From Thunnus maccoyii (taxonomy: Eukaryota; Chordata; Actinopteri; Scombriformes; Scombridae): DNA of 64,000 nucleotides. Below are positions 1 through 13,029 of this stretch, in pieces. How positions within the stretch are numbered: the first letter of the stretch is position 1; the number at the start of each line of letters is the position of its first letter. The notes below the pieces were generated by a model. The model made no database searches and was not told where the DNA came from. It saw only the letters and a program-made list of their open reading frames with translations. A program made the position numbers and the translations under genes. The stretch lies in assembly GCF_910596095.1 (NCBI RefSeq), contig NC_056545.1, positions 2,340,001 to 2,404,000 of the forward strand. Direction: 5' to 3'.

Positions 1-680
1 CTCATTTGTGTGCATGTATATAAAGGAAAAAGTGAAGCTACAAATATAAATAGGATACATTTATTGTCACAAATCAATATGTATGACATCAACTCCAGCA
101 TTTTTATTTTATATCCTTTGTTTCCTCCAATATTATACTGGTTCACTCAGAATTTCCTTTTTTAATCAGTAAACTGTAATTGTCAATACAACAGTATATT
201 GTGAACATTTTGCTCTTTTATACATGTAAAGTGAACATGAAGGTTTTAGTCTGTTCATTGAAAACCACCCAGGTGACGACTTCATGAAACTGGTTCAGAA
301 ATCACTACCAGTATAAACCAGTCATCAAGACAAACTGGCTGCTTTGATGAATCTAAAAAACTGAAACATATTTTGGTTTGTTTACTTCCATATGTGATAT
401 TTAATAGTTTAAGTGTTAAACCTGCTGTTTGTACCAACTCTTCATTTCTGTCACTATGTGGTTTCTTTTTTATTTACTTACTTGTTTGGTTTTGGTGAAG
501 TTATTCCGTAGTGGTGAAATGAAATATAACACATCCATGAAATAATATAGTGTCAAATCATCGTTGGTTTGAATTGAAGCTGCTTTATTAACATGAATGA
601 ATCTGTTTGTGCAGATCAGACCACGAGTCCTGATGCTGAACAGCGTGTGACCTTTCCAAAGGTCAAAAGTGTGTTTGTGT
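1..680. other. Intergenic, no gene seen
   Basis: AT-rich sequence with no convincing exon, RNA gene or recognised transposon on either strand. It runs up to the TATA box of the possible leader exon that follows. Confidence 0.5.
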
Positions 681-683
681 GTT

Positions 684-878
684 TATAAAGGAGGATTTCT
701 AACAACACTGAAGCTCATTTAGTTGTTTGTTTGGGACTAAAGAGCTGCAGGTGACTCCAGAGCCTCAGTCCAGGAGTGAAAGAGGTTTTCCTCCCGTTCA
801 TACTGGATATTAAAATGATTATGAAGGGATCTTATGGGCATATTTCACTGTTCATTTGGCTCCTGACTGTTGTTCTAA
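684..878 (+). other. Possible promoter and signal-peptide (leader) exon of an unidentified receptor
   Basis: A TATAAAG box lies at 684-690. About 125 bases downstream, ATGs at 815 and 821 open a short frame that encodes a charged start followed by a hydrophobic core (residues FIWLLTVVL). It ends at 878 in front of a GTAAT donor, in phase 1. A short leader exon with a phase-1 donor is typical of immunoglobulin-superfamily and other surface receptors. No matching downstream exon is visible before the H4 gene at 1.35 kb, so the exon may be orphaned, or its partners may have been displaced by the histone insertion. The reading is an inference from structure only; the family cannot be named. The frame could equally be chance, since only about 20 codons are involved. 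Confidence 0.3.
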
Positions 879-1283
879 GTAATAGTAATGACTGTCCTGA
901 CGCCTCCTTTCTGCTGCTGATTCTTCATTATTTATTGATTTATCACAACAGTAAGTCTACATTACAATCAGTAAAACAGCTGGAATATATTTGAGCTCAG
1001 ATGAGCAGCTCTGCTTTAATAAAATAACCCACATTACAGGTTTACTGTTATGTTTGTATTAATCTGTATTATATAATATGATATGAGAGGAGCTGAGGGT
1101 TTGTGAAGTGTCAGGTTAACCCGCCAAATATCACAGAAAAACATACAAAATGGAGGAAAGGCGATCAGAAAGGACAAGATCAGCCTGCTTTGGGGAAAAA
1201 AATCTACGTAGGCGGAGCTGCTGAATCTTGTTCCGCCCAGCAAAGTTCGCGCCGCCTGTCCTCTCTTACGTCCGCAGACACGC

Positions 1284-1290
1284 TTTATAT
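1284..1290 (+). promoter_or_regulatory. TATA-like box of H4 copy 1
   Basis: TTTATAT lies 65 bases before the H4 start codon, after a GTCCG-type element (about 1270-1275) of the kind found in H4 site II promoters. The same block recurs inverted upstream of H4 copy 2. Confidence 0.6.
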
Positions 1291-1303
1291 TCAGAAGCTC
1301 TGA

Positions 1304-1666
<363 letters not shown>

Positions 1667-1700
1667 ACCTGATCCTGATCCACTGAGACCAGAACACAAA

Positions 1701-1716
1701 GGCTCTTTTAAGAGCC
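1701..1716 (+). terminator. Histone 3' stem-loop of H4 copy 1
   Basis: GGCTCTTTTAAGAGCC forms the 6-bp stem and 4-base loop bound by SLBP. A purine-rich histone downstream element for U7 snRNA (around CTAAGAGCTG, 1727-1736) follows. It directs cleavage without polyadenylation. Confidence 0.93.
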
Positions 1717-2219
1717 GCCACCTCCTCTAAGAGCTGCCCTGATATTATTTAATAATACTCGAACTAAGAAACATTAATAGAAAAGGTTAAAACCCTGGAA
1801 AGGCAAATCCATTACTGGCTATTTATGTAACTTGAGATCTACTGTGCATATAGTAAATACCGAAAAACTACAAGAACATGTAATTCTTTTCCTGTGTAGC
1901 CTAATTTTCTCCCTTCCCTTGTTACTGAGTTGTAGTTAGACGGAGCTAAACTAGGGAATTTATTACGTAAAACCTGCCCAATTATATTTAAAAAGATGAT
2001 TGACGTGGCTGTCTGGTATCTGGTCAAGCTGACTTCACAACACTCTCATCTCCCCCATGAGAAAACAATGCAGTGCACTTTTCTTTGCTTTTAGCCAGAA
2101 TGAGAATTCAAATTAGCCTGATGTGGTTTGAAAGTTACTGTTAAGCTAACGAGCAGACTTGGCTACACCATCCAAATCTGTATTAATCACGGAGTAGATA
2201 AGTAGCTCAAAAGTGTAGC

Positions 2220-2800
2220 ATAGCAATGCTAATGCTAACTGTTTCATGTAAGTAAATGAAAGATGCTAAAACACTTAGTTTCGTAGTCTGGGAGGTATAG
2301 TTCAATAAAAACAGATATGTGTGGTCTACTCTAGTCTGCTAGTTAGCTGATTAGTCAAGATAACTAGTAGACCAATGGGGTAATTGATTTTTAATGGAAA
2401 AGCTAATGCTAACAATTTCATGTATGTGAATGGAGAATGCTAAAACGATTAGCATCATATTCCAGGAGGTATAGTTAAATAAAAACACAGTTTCAGATGG
2501 TCTAACCTAGTTTGTTAGTTAGTGGATTATTCAAGCTTTCAACCAAGTAGGGTCCATTTGATAGATTTGGTACTTAATAGCAAAACGTTTAAACTATGCT
2601 AACCGTTTCATGTAAGTGAATGGAGAATGCTAAAACGATTAGCATCATATTCCAGGAGGTATAATTAAATAAAAACATAGATTTGGGTGGTCTAACCTGT
2701 TTTTCTAGTTAGTCGATTAGTCAAGCTTTCTAACCAAGTAGGGTCCATTTGATAGATTTAGTATTTTATTCCATTTCAGCAAAACGTTTTAGTGAATGAA
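2220..2800. repeat. Degenerate tandem repeat, about 3 units of 180-200 bp
   Basis: Three successive units begin near 2220, 2400 and 2585. Each carries a GCTAA(T)GCTAAC run, a TTTCATGTAAGTGAATGG-like stretch, GCTAAAACGATTAG, CCAGGAGGTATA and GATTAGTCAAGCTTTC in the same order. Units 2 and 3 are much closer to each other than to unit 1. No coding potential. It sits in the long H4-H1 spacer. Confidence 0.75.
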
Positions 2801-3184
2801 TAGAAAATAAAACGGTACTTGAGCTGAAAGTGAGCTGTCAATCAAACGTGATCAGGACACGCCCACACAGTCCTGAGAAATGGTTTGAGCAGCCAAATGT
2901 GCTGTTTTTGAGCTCAGTTTTCTAATAGTTATGAATGTTTACTTTCATCCAGATTTTTTTGGATGCTTAATGAGACACTCAACTTTGATATAATATATGC
3001 ATTTTTATGATTTCAAGCCACGTTTCCAGAGACTTTAAATACTTTCTGCAACATGTGTTAAAACTTCCAGGCCACAAGGATAAATCGGCTTCACATCATT
3101 TTTGAGTTGCCAAGTTGTGAAAAGATCCCTCCTTTCTATCTCACCATATTTACTTTATCTAATAATTTAGGACATGTTCAACCA

Positions 3185-3835
3185 CTTACACTTCAGCCCA
3201 AAATTATTCATATCCCTTAAAATTGTTGCAAATTTTTGAGAAAATGAAGGCTTCTATACCATTTCATATGGTCTTGGTAATGTCTACCATGTTTCTAGAG
3301 TATTGTAATTAACTATAAATTGAGAACAGCTGATTCAGTAGTTCTCTAGTCAGTTACTAGTCAGTTGTAAGACCAGCGAGCTTAGTGAGGACCTCTGGTT
3401 GCACATTGTGGCTGCTCACAGGACGGAGAAAGTCTATAAAACCATATACAAGTGTTCTCAAGTGCCAGTGGCCACAGAGCAAAGCATAATCAAAAAGCAC
3501 AAGGAGTTCCACACTGTGAAAAATCTCAGAAGATGTGGTAGGAAGCCAAGAGTGACTCCTGCGCTGGCAAGAAAGGTAGTGAGAGAGGCCATGAAGAATC
3601 CAAGGATCACCACCATCCTGATGAATCTGAGCTATTCTGCTACCAACATCACACAAACGATCGCATAGCCTTTGCAAACCTGACACGAAAATGGAGTTGA
3701 TTGGTCACAGGGACGTGGACGAAAGAAAGGAGAAGCATTCAACCCCGAGAACACCATCCCCCACGATGTGTGCCTGTCTCGGAGAAGTGGAGGTCGGCGT
3801 CCATGCAGACCAGCCTTGGTCAGTGTCTGCCTTGA
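3185..3835 (+). mobile_element. Truncated Tc1-like DNA transposon
   Basis: The left edge (from about 3190) reads like the CCCAAAATTATTCAT terminal repeat of teleost Tc1 elements. The reading frame from 3399 to 3668 contains LRRCGRKPRVTP followed by ARKVVREAMKNPRIT, the linker and second helix-turn-helix of a Tc1/mariner transposase. After 3668 the frame is lost; about 3735-3765 still gives FNPENTIP, which belongs to the C-terminal catalytic part, so an internal segment of the transposase is missing. It is non-functional. It is a plain cut-and-paste transposon relic inserted between H4 and H1. Confidence 0.7.
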
Positions 3836-4660
3836 CACATATAGTTAATACAATCATTACAAATCTATTTTAATATATGTAGCATTTCACAGAAAATGTC
3901 TGTTGTAGTGGACATAAACAAATATAAACAGATGAGTGGACATAAAAATGTGATTTGACTTCATTTCTACATTGCAGAGGGGAAGATAAAATATGAATTA
4001 CTTCTTAAAACTTCTAATTAGCTTTAATATGAAATACTGAACCATAATTATTTTTCTTTAATCAGTGTAACAATAAACCTTTCAACCACAGACAGCTGTC
4101 AGTGATGATTTTAATGTATTTATTAATGAATACATTAACAATAATTAATAAACATTAATAGAAAGTATGATACACATTAATAGTACTGCGGTGTTGTAGA
4201 TTATTTATATTAAAAATAGAAGAATAAATAGTAGAATAAGAGAAGAAATGTTGACAGAGCAGCTCTGACAGGAAGTCTGGCTAAACGGCATCAAGAGCCT
4301 CGTCAGTGTGTTTGCTGCGACCAGAATCGCTTCATTTTATAACAAACTGATGATCAACAGAAGGTTGTTTTTACTTTGAGTCTGTGAACAAACATGTAAA
4401 CCAGCTGGAAAACTGTTTTTGGTGAAGCTCTGATGTATTTTACAACATTTTAGGGGAGAAATGAGAGCGAAAAGCCGCTGAGCAGCGCTGTCCACGGCGG
4501 TGATCAGGTGAGGTTTGTTCCCTCCTCAAAGAAAAAGCAGAGAACATCAGAGCTCTACATGACTTCAATATGAAGAGACACAAGTCCGCTATCTGCTGAC
4601 TTCACTGTCAGCCTTCAACACTTCTCACACACTGATTTTTTCCGTCTTTTATCACTAAGA
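3836..4660. other. Intergenic upstream of H1
   Basis: AT-rich; I see no exon or recognised repeat. The last 200 bases probably include distal H1 promoter sequence. Confidence 0.4.
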
Positions 4661-4662
4661 GA

Positions 4663-4747
4663 AAACACAAGTGTCAGACATTGACGCTGCACAGAGTAAG
4701 ACAGCAGCTGGACTGAGTCTCCACGGTTCTCATGGTGTGTTTAAGTA
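4663..4747 (+). promoter_or_regulatory. H1 promoter (AC box, shared motif, weak TATA)
   Basis: The H1-specific AC box AAACACA is at 4663-4669. A CCACGGTTCTCATG motif follows at 4721-4734 and a weak TATA-like GTTTAAGTAC at 4738-4747. The second H1 gene at 42.1 kb has the same CCACGGTTCTCATG next to a better TATA (TTTATAAG), although the rest of the two promoters differs. Confidence 0.65.
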
Positions 4748-4827
4748 CAGCCTGCTGCCTCAGACTCTCCAACAGTCAACTCAGACTCTCCGTTTGTTTC
4801 GTGTCGGATCTGAACTCAGAGGAAATA

Positions 4828-5436
4828 ATGGCCGAAGTTGCTCCAGCTCCCGCCGCCGCCGCTCCGGCTAAAGTGGCCAAGAAGAAGGTCTCCAAGCCGA
4901 AGAAGACTGGCCCCAGCGTCAGCGAGCTAATCGTGAAGACTGTGGCCGCGTCCAAGGAGCGGAGCGGCGTGTCTGCAGCCGCCCTGAAGAAGGCTCTGGC
5001 TGCCGGAGGCTACGATGTGGAGAAGAACAAGGCCCGCGTTAAGACCGCCATCAAGAGCCTGGTGGCCAAGGGGACTCTGGTCCAGGTCAAGGGGATCGGC
5101 GCCTCTGGATCTTTCAAGATGAGCAAAAAGGTCGAGACCAAGGCCAAGAAGCCCGCAAAGAAAGCTGCTCCTAAAGCCAAGAAGCCCGCCAAGAGCCCCA
5201 AGAAACCCGCAACGGCTAAGAAGCCCAAGACAGCGGCAGCTAAGAAGACAGCAGCCGCTAAGAAATCCCCCAAGAAGGTCAAGAAGCCCGCAGCGGCCAA
5301 GAAAGCAGCCAAGAGCCCCAAGAAGGCCGCCAAGAGCCCCAAGAAAGTGGTGAAAAAGGCTCCTGCAGCTAAGAAAGCTCCCGCAAAGAAGGTCGCCAAA
5401 CCCAAAGCCAAGAAGGCAGCACCCAAGAAGAAGTGA
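4828..5436 (+). CDS. h1: Linker histone H1 (copy 1)
   Basis: A 202-residue H1. It has a short Ala/Pro-rich N-terminal tail, a winged-helix globular domain at about residues 28-99 ([20 protein letters not shown] through [10 protein letters not shown]), and a Lys/Ala/Pro-rich C-terminal tail with many SPKK phosphorylation motifs. H1 binds linker DNA at the nucleosome dyad and compacts chromatin. The start at 4828 gives the usual M-A-E; the frame is open 32 codons further 5' but without H1-like sequence. Single exon, with a 3' hairpin 36 bases after the stop. Oddity: the last 73 residues are identical to those of H1 copy 2, while the globular domains differ at 27 of 70 positions. This points to a duplication edge or gene conversion inside the gene. 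Confidence 0.95.
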   Translation: MAEVAPAPAAAAPAKVAKKKVSKPKKTGPSVSELIVKTVAASKERSGVSAAALKKALAAGGYDVEKNKARVKTAIKSLVAKGTLVQVKGIGASGSFKMSKKVETKAKKPAKKAAPKAKKPAKSPKKPATAKKPKTAAAKKTAAAKKSPKKVKKPAAAKKAAKSPKKAAKSPKKVVKKAPAAKKAPAKKVAKPKAKKAAPKKK

Positions 5437-5471
5437 GCTGTCATCAGTCTGAACATGTGAACCTGATCAAA

Positions 5472-5487
5472 GGCTCTTTTAAGAGCC
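5472..5487 (+). terminator. Histone 3' stem-loop of H1 copy 1
   Basis: GGCTCTTTTAAGAGCC followed by an AAAGAGCAG-type downstream element (5501-5509). Confidence 0.92.
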
Positions 5488-5510
5488 ACACAACTTCTCT
5501 AAAGAGCAGC

Positions 5511-6370
5511 ATCCTGATTATAATATGTTTAAACATGTAGTGTTTAATAAGCTACACATTGATAAAATTGTGATTTATTTTGTATATATATGATAAATAT
5601 AAAATATCATGATTGACATGTCAGTTTGGCAGGAGAGGGAGCTCCTTTGTTCCTCTTACAGAAGGTCTCCTATTTTCTTATAACATGATCTGAACTGAGC
5701 ATCAAATACAGAAAATCACTCAGGATGATGTTAAACTGTAAATATATTATGATAAAACCATTGATAGATTTATTATTACTACTGCTGTTCCCTTTCTATT
5801 ACATCTAAGTTAATATGTATCAGATAAACATATTTCCTTATTGTGTTTATTGTATATATATTTATTTAGTAATTATATTTAATAAGTAGTTTGAAATGGT
5901 GTCTAAATGTCATGTAGTGTAATGTATATACCAGCCATTCTTGTATTATAAGTATGATTTCTACCCTGAATGACTAGATTATCTTTTAAATGTTTATTCC
6001 TTGTTCTGTTGGCAACACAAACAACAACCATCATTATGTTATTAATGCAGTTATAATATAAACATCTTGTAACACTGACCATCAACCTGAGATCTTCATC
6101 ATGAGTGTTAGTAATTATAATGAATAACTAGTATAATAATTAGTTTCAAATGTAGGTTAATATATAGACCAGGCATTGTTTTATCATAAATATTAACTTT
6201 TAAATGTTGATTGCTGGTATTGTTCAGAACACAAGCATCAATTACAGTTCATAAATCAGTATATTTAACTGAGTGTAACACTGACTCAATATTCTGTATA
6301 GATAATAAACATGATTTGTGTCTTAATGACAGTGTACCAGAGACATGAGGATGTTTGTTCTTTATCAGGA
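5511..6370. other. AT-rich spacer between H1 and H2A
   Basis: No gene seen. The spacer is mirrored, inverted, at about 39.7-41.4 kb, with an extra LINE fragment in that copy. It is therefore part of the inverted histone block. Confidence 0.6.
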
Positions 6371-6376
6371 GTGTGT

Positions 6377-6392
6377 GGCTCTTAAAAGAGCC
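6377..6392 (-). terminator. Histone 3' stem-loop of H2A copy 1
   Basis: Read on the minus strand it is GGCTCTTTTAAGAGCC, 32 bases after the H2A stop. Confidence 0.92.
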
Positions 6393-6423
6393 GTTGTGTT
6401 GTTTAGAGGAGCCGGTTCCGTGT

Positions 6424-7568
<1,145 letters not shown>

Positions 7569-7594
7569 ACTGTCCTCTGCTCCATAAACACAAC

Positions 7595-7610
7595 GGCTCT
7601 TTTAAGAGCC
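7595..7610 (+). terminator. Histone 3' stem-loop of H3 copy 1
   Basis: GGCTCTTTTAAGAGCC, 26 bases after the H3 stop codon. Confidence 0.92.
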
Positions 7611-10190
7611 ACCAACTCTCTGACAGAGCAACACGTCCTTCTGTTAATACTTTTATTATTGTTGTTTATGTCTAATCACCTCTAAAGGTGTTACAGAGCT
7701 ATGATGAGACTTAAACAAATGTAAACACTGTATAATCTTGAGTAAATCCATTCAGAAGCAGTTTTGTCTTTAGTGTACATGTATGATGGGAAAAGGTCTG
7801 TTTGTGTGTAAAAAAGCTGTAGACAGCAACATTTTACACATTTATACAGATTAAACACATTTTGTTAACCTCTGGAAAAATAATAAAGTAGACTGTGGAT
7901 GAGAATGAATTCATAATAGAGTAGAACATTTAAACTACACCAACATCATTGTATAACATTTCATACCGTAAAAGCAACACTGTCATTAACTGTATATACT
8001 GTATAAATGCAGCCAGAATATCAGTCAGTCAAATGATATGAAATAAATCATTTATTTGAAATCACTTCATAGTCTGATCGTCATAAACTATCAAACTTAT
8101 GAGCTTCAGGATCTATCTGCTTTTTCTGAACATCGGCTCCTTGGATCTCAGACGTTCTTCCTCTGCTGTCTTTACAGCTTAATAGATATATACTTTAACA
8201 CAGGAAAATAAATCCATACATAAATGTTAAGAAAATGGTTTCACTAAATTATAGTACAATCAATCTTAATCATCAATATAATAAATCATCAACAGTAACA
8301 CATCATTATATAACAACAATAATGCATAAATTACAACATTATCAGTAACCAAGGACTGAGTCTCTTGTCTGATGTCAGTTGTTCTTTGTCTTCAGTTCAG
8401 TAACTTTGTTTAAAGACGACATCACTTGTAATATTGGCTTTATGAAGGACCACAGCACACCTAGCAAATCTAGGAAAACACCATACATCACTGCATTATA
8501 GTTTATATTCATATTAAAACCAACACCTGCCATTTCCCCCCCACATGTCTCTGGATCTCTGTCATTTTAAGAGTAAATGTTCAATAGTTTCATTCTCATT
8601 ACAATTATCAATAAGGCACTTTTCAGGTTTAACATAACAGCTCCACTTGATAACTGCTCAGACTGCTCGTCTCCCAACTGATATGAGACACATAATATGT
8701 CGTTTACTTTCTGATAAGCTTTTACTAAAAATATTTTTAATACATATCTGGGAGTCAGATGTCTAAATTTGTGTAGAGGAAAACACCACCATACATGTTA
8801 TCGCAGTTTATTATATATGTATTTTGCTGGAAATTTCGAACCAATCAATATTTAGGTAACAACATTAGTCATAAAATCACTGTACATAAATTTATAATAT
8901 GGAATAGAGCTTCTCCCACATCCCTTTTTTCCCCCTCATCTCCTTTCTTTTGATGCTTGATGCAATGTTTTTAAATTTCTACAGCTTCAAGACCTCCATC
9001 TATTTTACTTTTATAGATGTTACACAAAACTGGCAAACACACTACGTTTTCTATTGTCATGTTCCTGAGGAAAGTCAGAGCTTTCATGGGTGAATAAAGA
9101 TAATTTATGGTAAAAAGATGAGGAAAATCAAAGTGTTATTGGACGGCTTAAAATCTAGAAGGTCATTAACAGTTTTTGAAATCTTTTCTTGTATTATTAT
9201 GAAGAACATATAAAAATGTATTTTGGTCACTTTCAGCCAAACATTTCAGCATTTTTTAAACAAAAGAATGAATACATATACTATGCTATACTATACTTGG
9301 ACTGATAATAAATATAAACACAAAATGTAATTAAAGTTTAAACAGTATAAAACAGTTAAAACTGAAAATGCTGCTCAATTAACATTTTTTTAATTAAAAA
9401 AAAATCAAGATACTCTCTTGATCTTATTAATTTGATTTATATGACCCTTTTTAAATAAAATTTTGTCTCAGTTTTTATTCCCTTTGTTTCTTTTCTATTT
9501 CTTTGCATTGCTTCAAACATTTCTGCGATATCTGACAGAAGCTGCTGTCTGGACTTCAGCCTGATAGGAACAGATTAAAACTAATTAACTATCTCTGTCA
9601 TGAAATCTGAACGTGACCTGACTCTGCAGGTCAGCTGTGATATTTATATTTATTATTACAGATTATTGAGGCAGAATTTAAACTCACAGCCATTCAGTCT
9701 CCATTTATTTGTCGTTTATTCATTGTGTTGTAAAAATTAACGTTGAATGTGATTACTTGTCAGTTAGTATTTATATGCGACCTTTACAGTGTATCAGCAG
9801 CGACACCCTGTGGCCAAAATATGAACTGCATCCATATTTAGTTGAATGGACTCGAGTCAGTCTTTTCACTGGTCCCCGTTACTGTGGCCATTGGGAGATT
9901 TAATGCCAACATTAACATACAGAAGTGTGCAAATATGACCAAATGTCTGGCCTGAATAAGTTCTACAGAGTATTTAGATATAGCGACAAAAACGGTTTTA
10001 CCATTCCAATAAAACCACTAGACATTATTGAAGTCTACAGTGTCATAAAATGTTGAGACTTTTGAGCTCCACATCACTACTGCGACACATTTATAGCATA
10101 AATCTTTTAAACAAAATAAAAATTTAAATTTTATAATACAGTTACATTATTTAACAAGATCAAACACACATGAAGGATTAAAGCTCTCAG
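7611..10190. other. Spacer between H3 and H2B, mirrored at 37.0-38.4 kb
   Basis: No host gene. Landmarks of this spacer reappear in inverted order at about 37.0-38.4 kb, among them CGGCTCCTTGGAT near 8134, CTGTCTGGACT near 9547, and CAGCGACACC near 9799. The left copy is longer mainly because of an extra segment at about 8180-9065 that looks LINE-derived. Confidence 0.6.
8180..9065 (-). mobile_element. Likely LINE 3' fragment
   Basis: This segment is absent from the mirrored spacer at about 37.8 kb, so it is an insertion here or a loss there. On the minus strand, pieces read like the C-terminal tail of a non-LTR reverse transcriptase: a Cys-rich stretch with NENETIEHLL (about 8570-8640) and a hydrophobic tail. 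The frame is interrupted and the family is not identifiable by eye. Confidence 0.4.
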
Positions 10191-10204
10191 GTGAAGGTGT
10201 GGGT

Positions 10205-10220
10205 GGTCCTGAAAAGGACC
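10205..10220 (-). terminator. Histone 3' stem-loop of H2B copy 1 (variant stem)
   Basis: On the minus strand it reads GGTCCTTTTCAGGACC. The stem has changed from GGCTCT/AGAGCC to GGTCCT/AGGACC with both sides co-varying, and the loop is the classic TTTC. It lies 27 bases after the H2B stop. Confidence 0.9.
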
Positions 10221-10247
10221 TTTGAGTTGATGGTACAGACAGCGGGT

Positions 10248-10616
10248 TTACTTGGAGCTGGTGTACTTGGTGACGGCCTTGGTGCCCTCAGACACGGCGT
10301 GTTTGGCCAGCTCACCGGGCAGCAGCAGGCGGACGGCGGTCTGGATCTCCCTGGAGGTGATGGTGGAGCGCTTGTTGTAGTGAGCAAGGCGGGAAGCCTC
10401 ACCGGCAATACGCTCAAAGATGTCTCCCACAAAGGAGTTCATGATGCCCATGGCCTTGGAGGAGATGCCGGTGTCGGGGTGGACCTGCTTCAGCACCTTG
10501 TACACGTAGATGGCGTAGCTCTCCTTGCGGGTCTTTCTCTTCTTCTTGCCGGTCTTGGTGGCTTTAGACACGGCCTTCTTGGAGCCTTTCTTCGGGGCTT
10601 TGACTGGATCAGGCAT
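10248..10616 (-). CDS. h2b: Histone H2B (copy 1)
   Basis: A 122-residue H2B. It has a basic N-terminal tail beginning [20 protein letters not shown], the signature [20 protein letters not shown], then the histone fold through [17 protein letters not shown], including the C-terminal helix with the ubiquitinated lysine region. It dimerises with H2A in the nucleosome. It is intron-less. The upstream region has the H2B-specific octamer, TATA and CCAAT elements. It is near-identical to H2B copy 2 at 36.0 kb, which lies in the same orientation, unlike the other duplicated histone genes. Confidence 0.97.
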   Translation of the reverse strand: MPDPVKAPKKGSKKAVSKATKTGKKKRKTRKESYAIYVYKVLKQVHPDTGISSKAMGIMNSFVGDIFERIAGEASRLAHYNKRSTITSREIQTAVRLLLPGELAKHAVSEGTKAVTKYTSSK

Positions 10617-10670
10617 GGTTGGTCGTTAGATTTCCTCAAACGAATAATAACCGCAGCGCCAAACAGCCTC

Positions 10671-10722
10671 TATATATCCATCTGATGCAAATTTCACTGC
10701 GCCGTTGCTCGCACAGGATTGG
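10671..10722 (-). promoter_or_regulatory. H2B promoter (TATA, octamer, CCAAT)
   Basis: Read on the minus strand: CCAAT at 10722-10718, then the Oct-1 octamer ATTTGCAT at 10692-10685, then a TATATA box near 10671-10677. This is the classic arrangement of S-phase H2B promoters. The same elements stand at 36451-36502. Confidence 0.85.
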
Positions 10723-10799
10723 TTAACAGGTTGGCTAGACTGCGCATGCGCAACACAAACAGCGCTCTAAACTTTGACCGCCTTTTTACACAAAGAGCC

Positions 10800-11470
10800 A
10801 CCTCATCTGAAGAGAATTCACTGTTTACATTATAGCTAATATAATATATTTATTTGATCTTTTCTCGCTTCTCGCTTGAACTGAGAGTTGAACCACAGGA
10901 AGCATTCAAATCATTTTACACACAGACCAGCGTGTTTACATTTATGTTTAATATTCTAATATATGACTCATATGTATATGAACTACAAAGTAAATGCATT
11001 AATATTGTACTTTAACACAATTTTGAGGTATTTACTATATCATATCTTCCTTTCATGTTACTATGGTCATCATGTGAATATTGACTTTTACGCCACAACA
11101 TGTAACTCAGTTTATTCACTAACACTAATGAAACAATTCATACCTGAAAGTTTAACCAGTGGTTCCTATTATTTGCTTGTGAAAAAGAAGCAGAGATGAT
11201 CAAAATCCTTGTAAACTCATTTGTCTCCTAACACCTCAGATTTAATTTGAAAGGACTTTCTCACAACTTGTCACCTCAAAATAAAGTTAATAGATTAAAA
11301 TACACATTAAAAATAATTATAATTATGTACTTGTTAGTAAATTATCAACCACTAATTAAACCCTTACATGATTATAAATAACTTAATGGTGAACTGGGAG
11401 CAAGAGTATATATGTTCATGATCAACACACATTTCACTAGGCCTATAAATTTAGTTAAATAATATCAGGA
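10800..11470. other. Intergenic between H2B and H4 copy 2
   Basis: AT-rich, no gene or recognised repeat seen. Confidence 0.4.
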
Positions 11471-11490
11471 CAGCTCTTAGAGGAGGTGGC

Positions 11491-11506
11491 GGCTCTTAAA
11501 AGAGCC
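11491..11506 (-). terminator. Histone 3' stem-loop of H4 copy 2
   Basis: Minus-strand GGCTCTTTTAAGAGCC followed by CTAAGAGCTG, matching the H4 copy 1 downstream element. Confidence 0.92.
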
Positions 11507-11540
11507 TTTGTGTTCTGGTCTCAGCGAATCAGGATCAGGT

Positions 11541-12065
<525 letters not shown>

Positions 12066-12183
12066 TTTTTCTGTGTTCCTCAGCGTGTTCAGCTCCTGAA
12101 CATTCAGTCCAACATTTCAGCCTGAGGACCTCCCCTCTTTGTCCGGTGAAGAGAGCTTTGATGCCAATTGTGAGAAACAAGAT

Positions 12184-12224
12184 GATGTATATGTATATGT
12201 ATATGTTCATTCCCCCCCCCCCCA
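12184..12224 (+). repeat. TATATG microsatellite and C homopolymer
   Basis: A short (GTATAT)n run is followed by a stretch of about 11 cytosines. No function inferred. Confidence 0.8.
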
Positions 12225-13029
12225 CTTCTGTTCCTCACATTGCCGTTTTGCAGTGCTGTGGGTGAGTTGCGCGGAAAGATGCTGCTGCGCTATTTTATTG
12301 TTTTCGTTGATAATTGAACGGTTTATGTCGTAACGTTTTGTGTATATTGTTTACTGTCCACACTATTGCTTTACCTGGCTGTTTTGTTTCATTTTTATCG
12401 TTAATATGAGTTTTTTAGTTTAGTTTTCATTTAACTTTCTTGGCGCCATGTAGTTAATTTAGCTCAGAGATAGCATCCATTTTCGAGCATAAATTCTGTT
12501 GTTTTGCAGTGTGTCTTTTGAGAGAGCAGATGTGCAGCATATACCAAAAAGGCAAAATATATTATTTTGTCTTCACCAGGTATGTGTCTTGTTTTTCTTA
12601 AATGTTATAATTTTCGTTGTCTTTGTTTATTCACCCACCCCCATGTAGTTGTTTGTTTTACACACCAGGTGGCACTGTTTCTCCTTTTGTATGTTTTTAT
12701 TGGTTTAAAGTTCAGACTTATGTTACAAATGAGGACAAAGAAAAGGGGGAAAAAAGAGTTTCCTGTCTAATGGCTCTTGATTAAGCAAGTTAAAATTGTG
12801 TTGATTTGTGTAGGTGTGGTAGTGCCATTAATGTATTTGTATTAGGGCTGTAGTCAACCAAAGAAAATCTTGGTCGACTAAAATCGTACATAATCTTTAT
12901 CTAATTGATTGGGGGGGGGTGTAACGGGACAGAGTGCACAGTAAACTCGGCAGCCACACATTTTTCTGTTCTGTATTTCTCTGTTTTGTGTCTTCAGGTT
13001 AGGCTAACCCTTTGTTGCTAACTTTGGAG
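12225..13029. other. Intergenic with transposon end
   Basis: No exon seen. Near 12845-12905 the sequence TAGGGCTGTAGTCAACC ... GGTCGACTAAA looks like the terminal part of a teleost hAT-like element, followed by a run of nine guanines at 12911-12919. The element's other end was not found. Confidence 0.35.
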
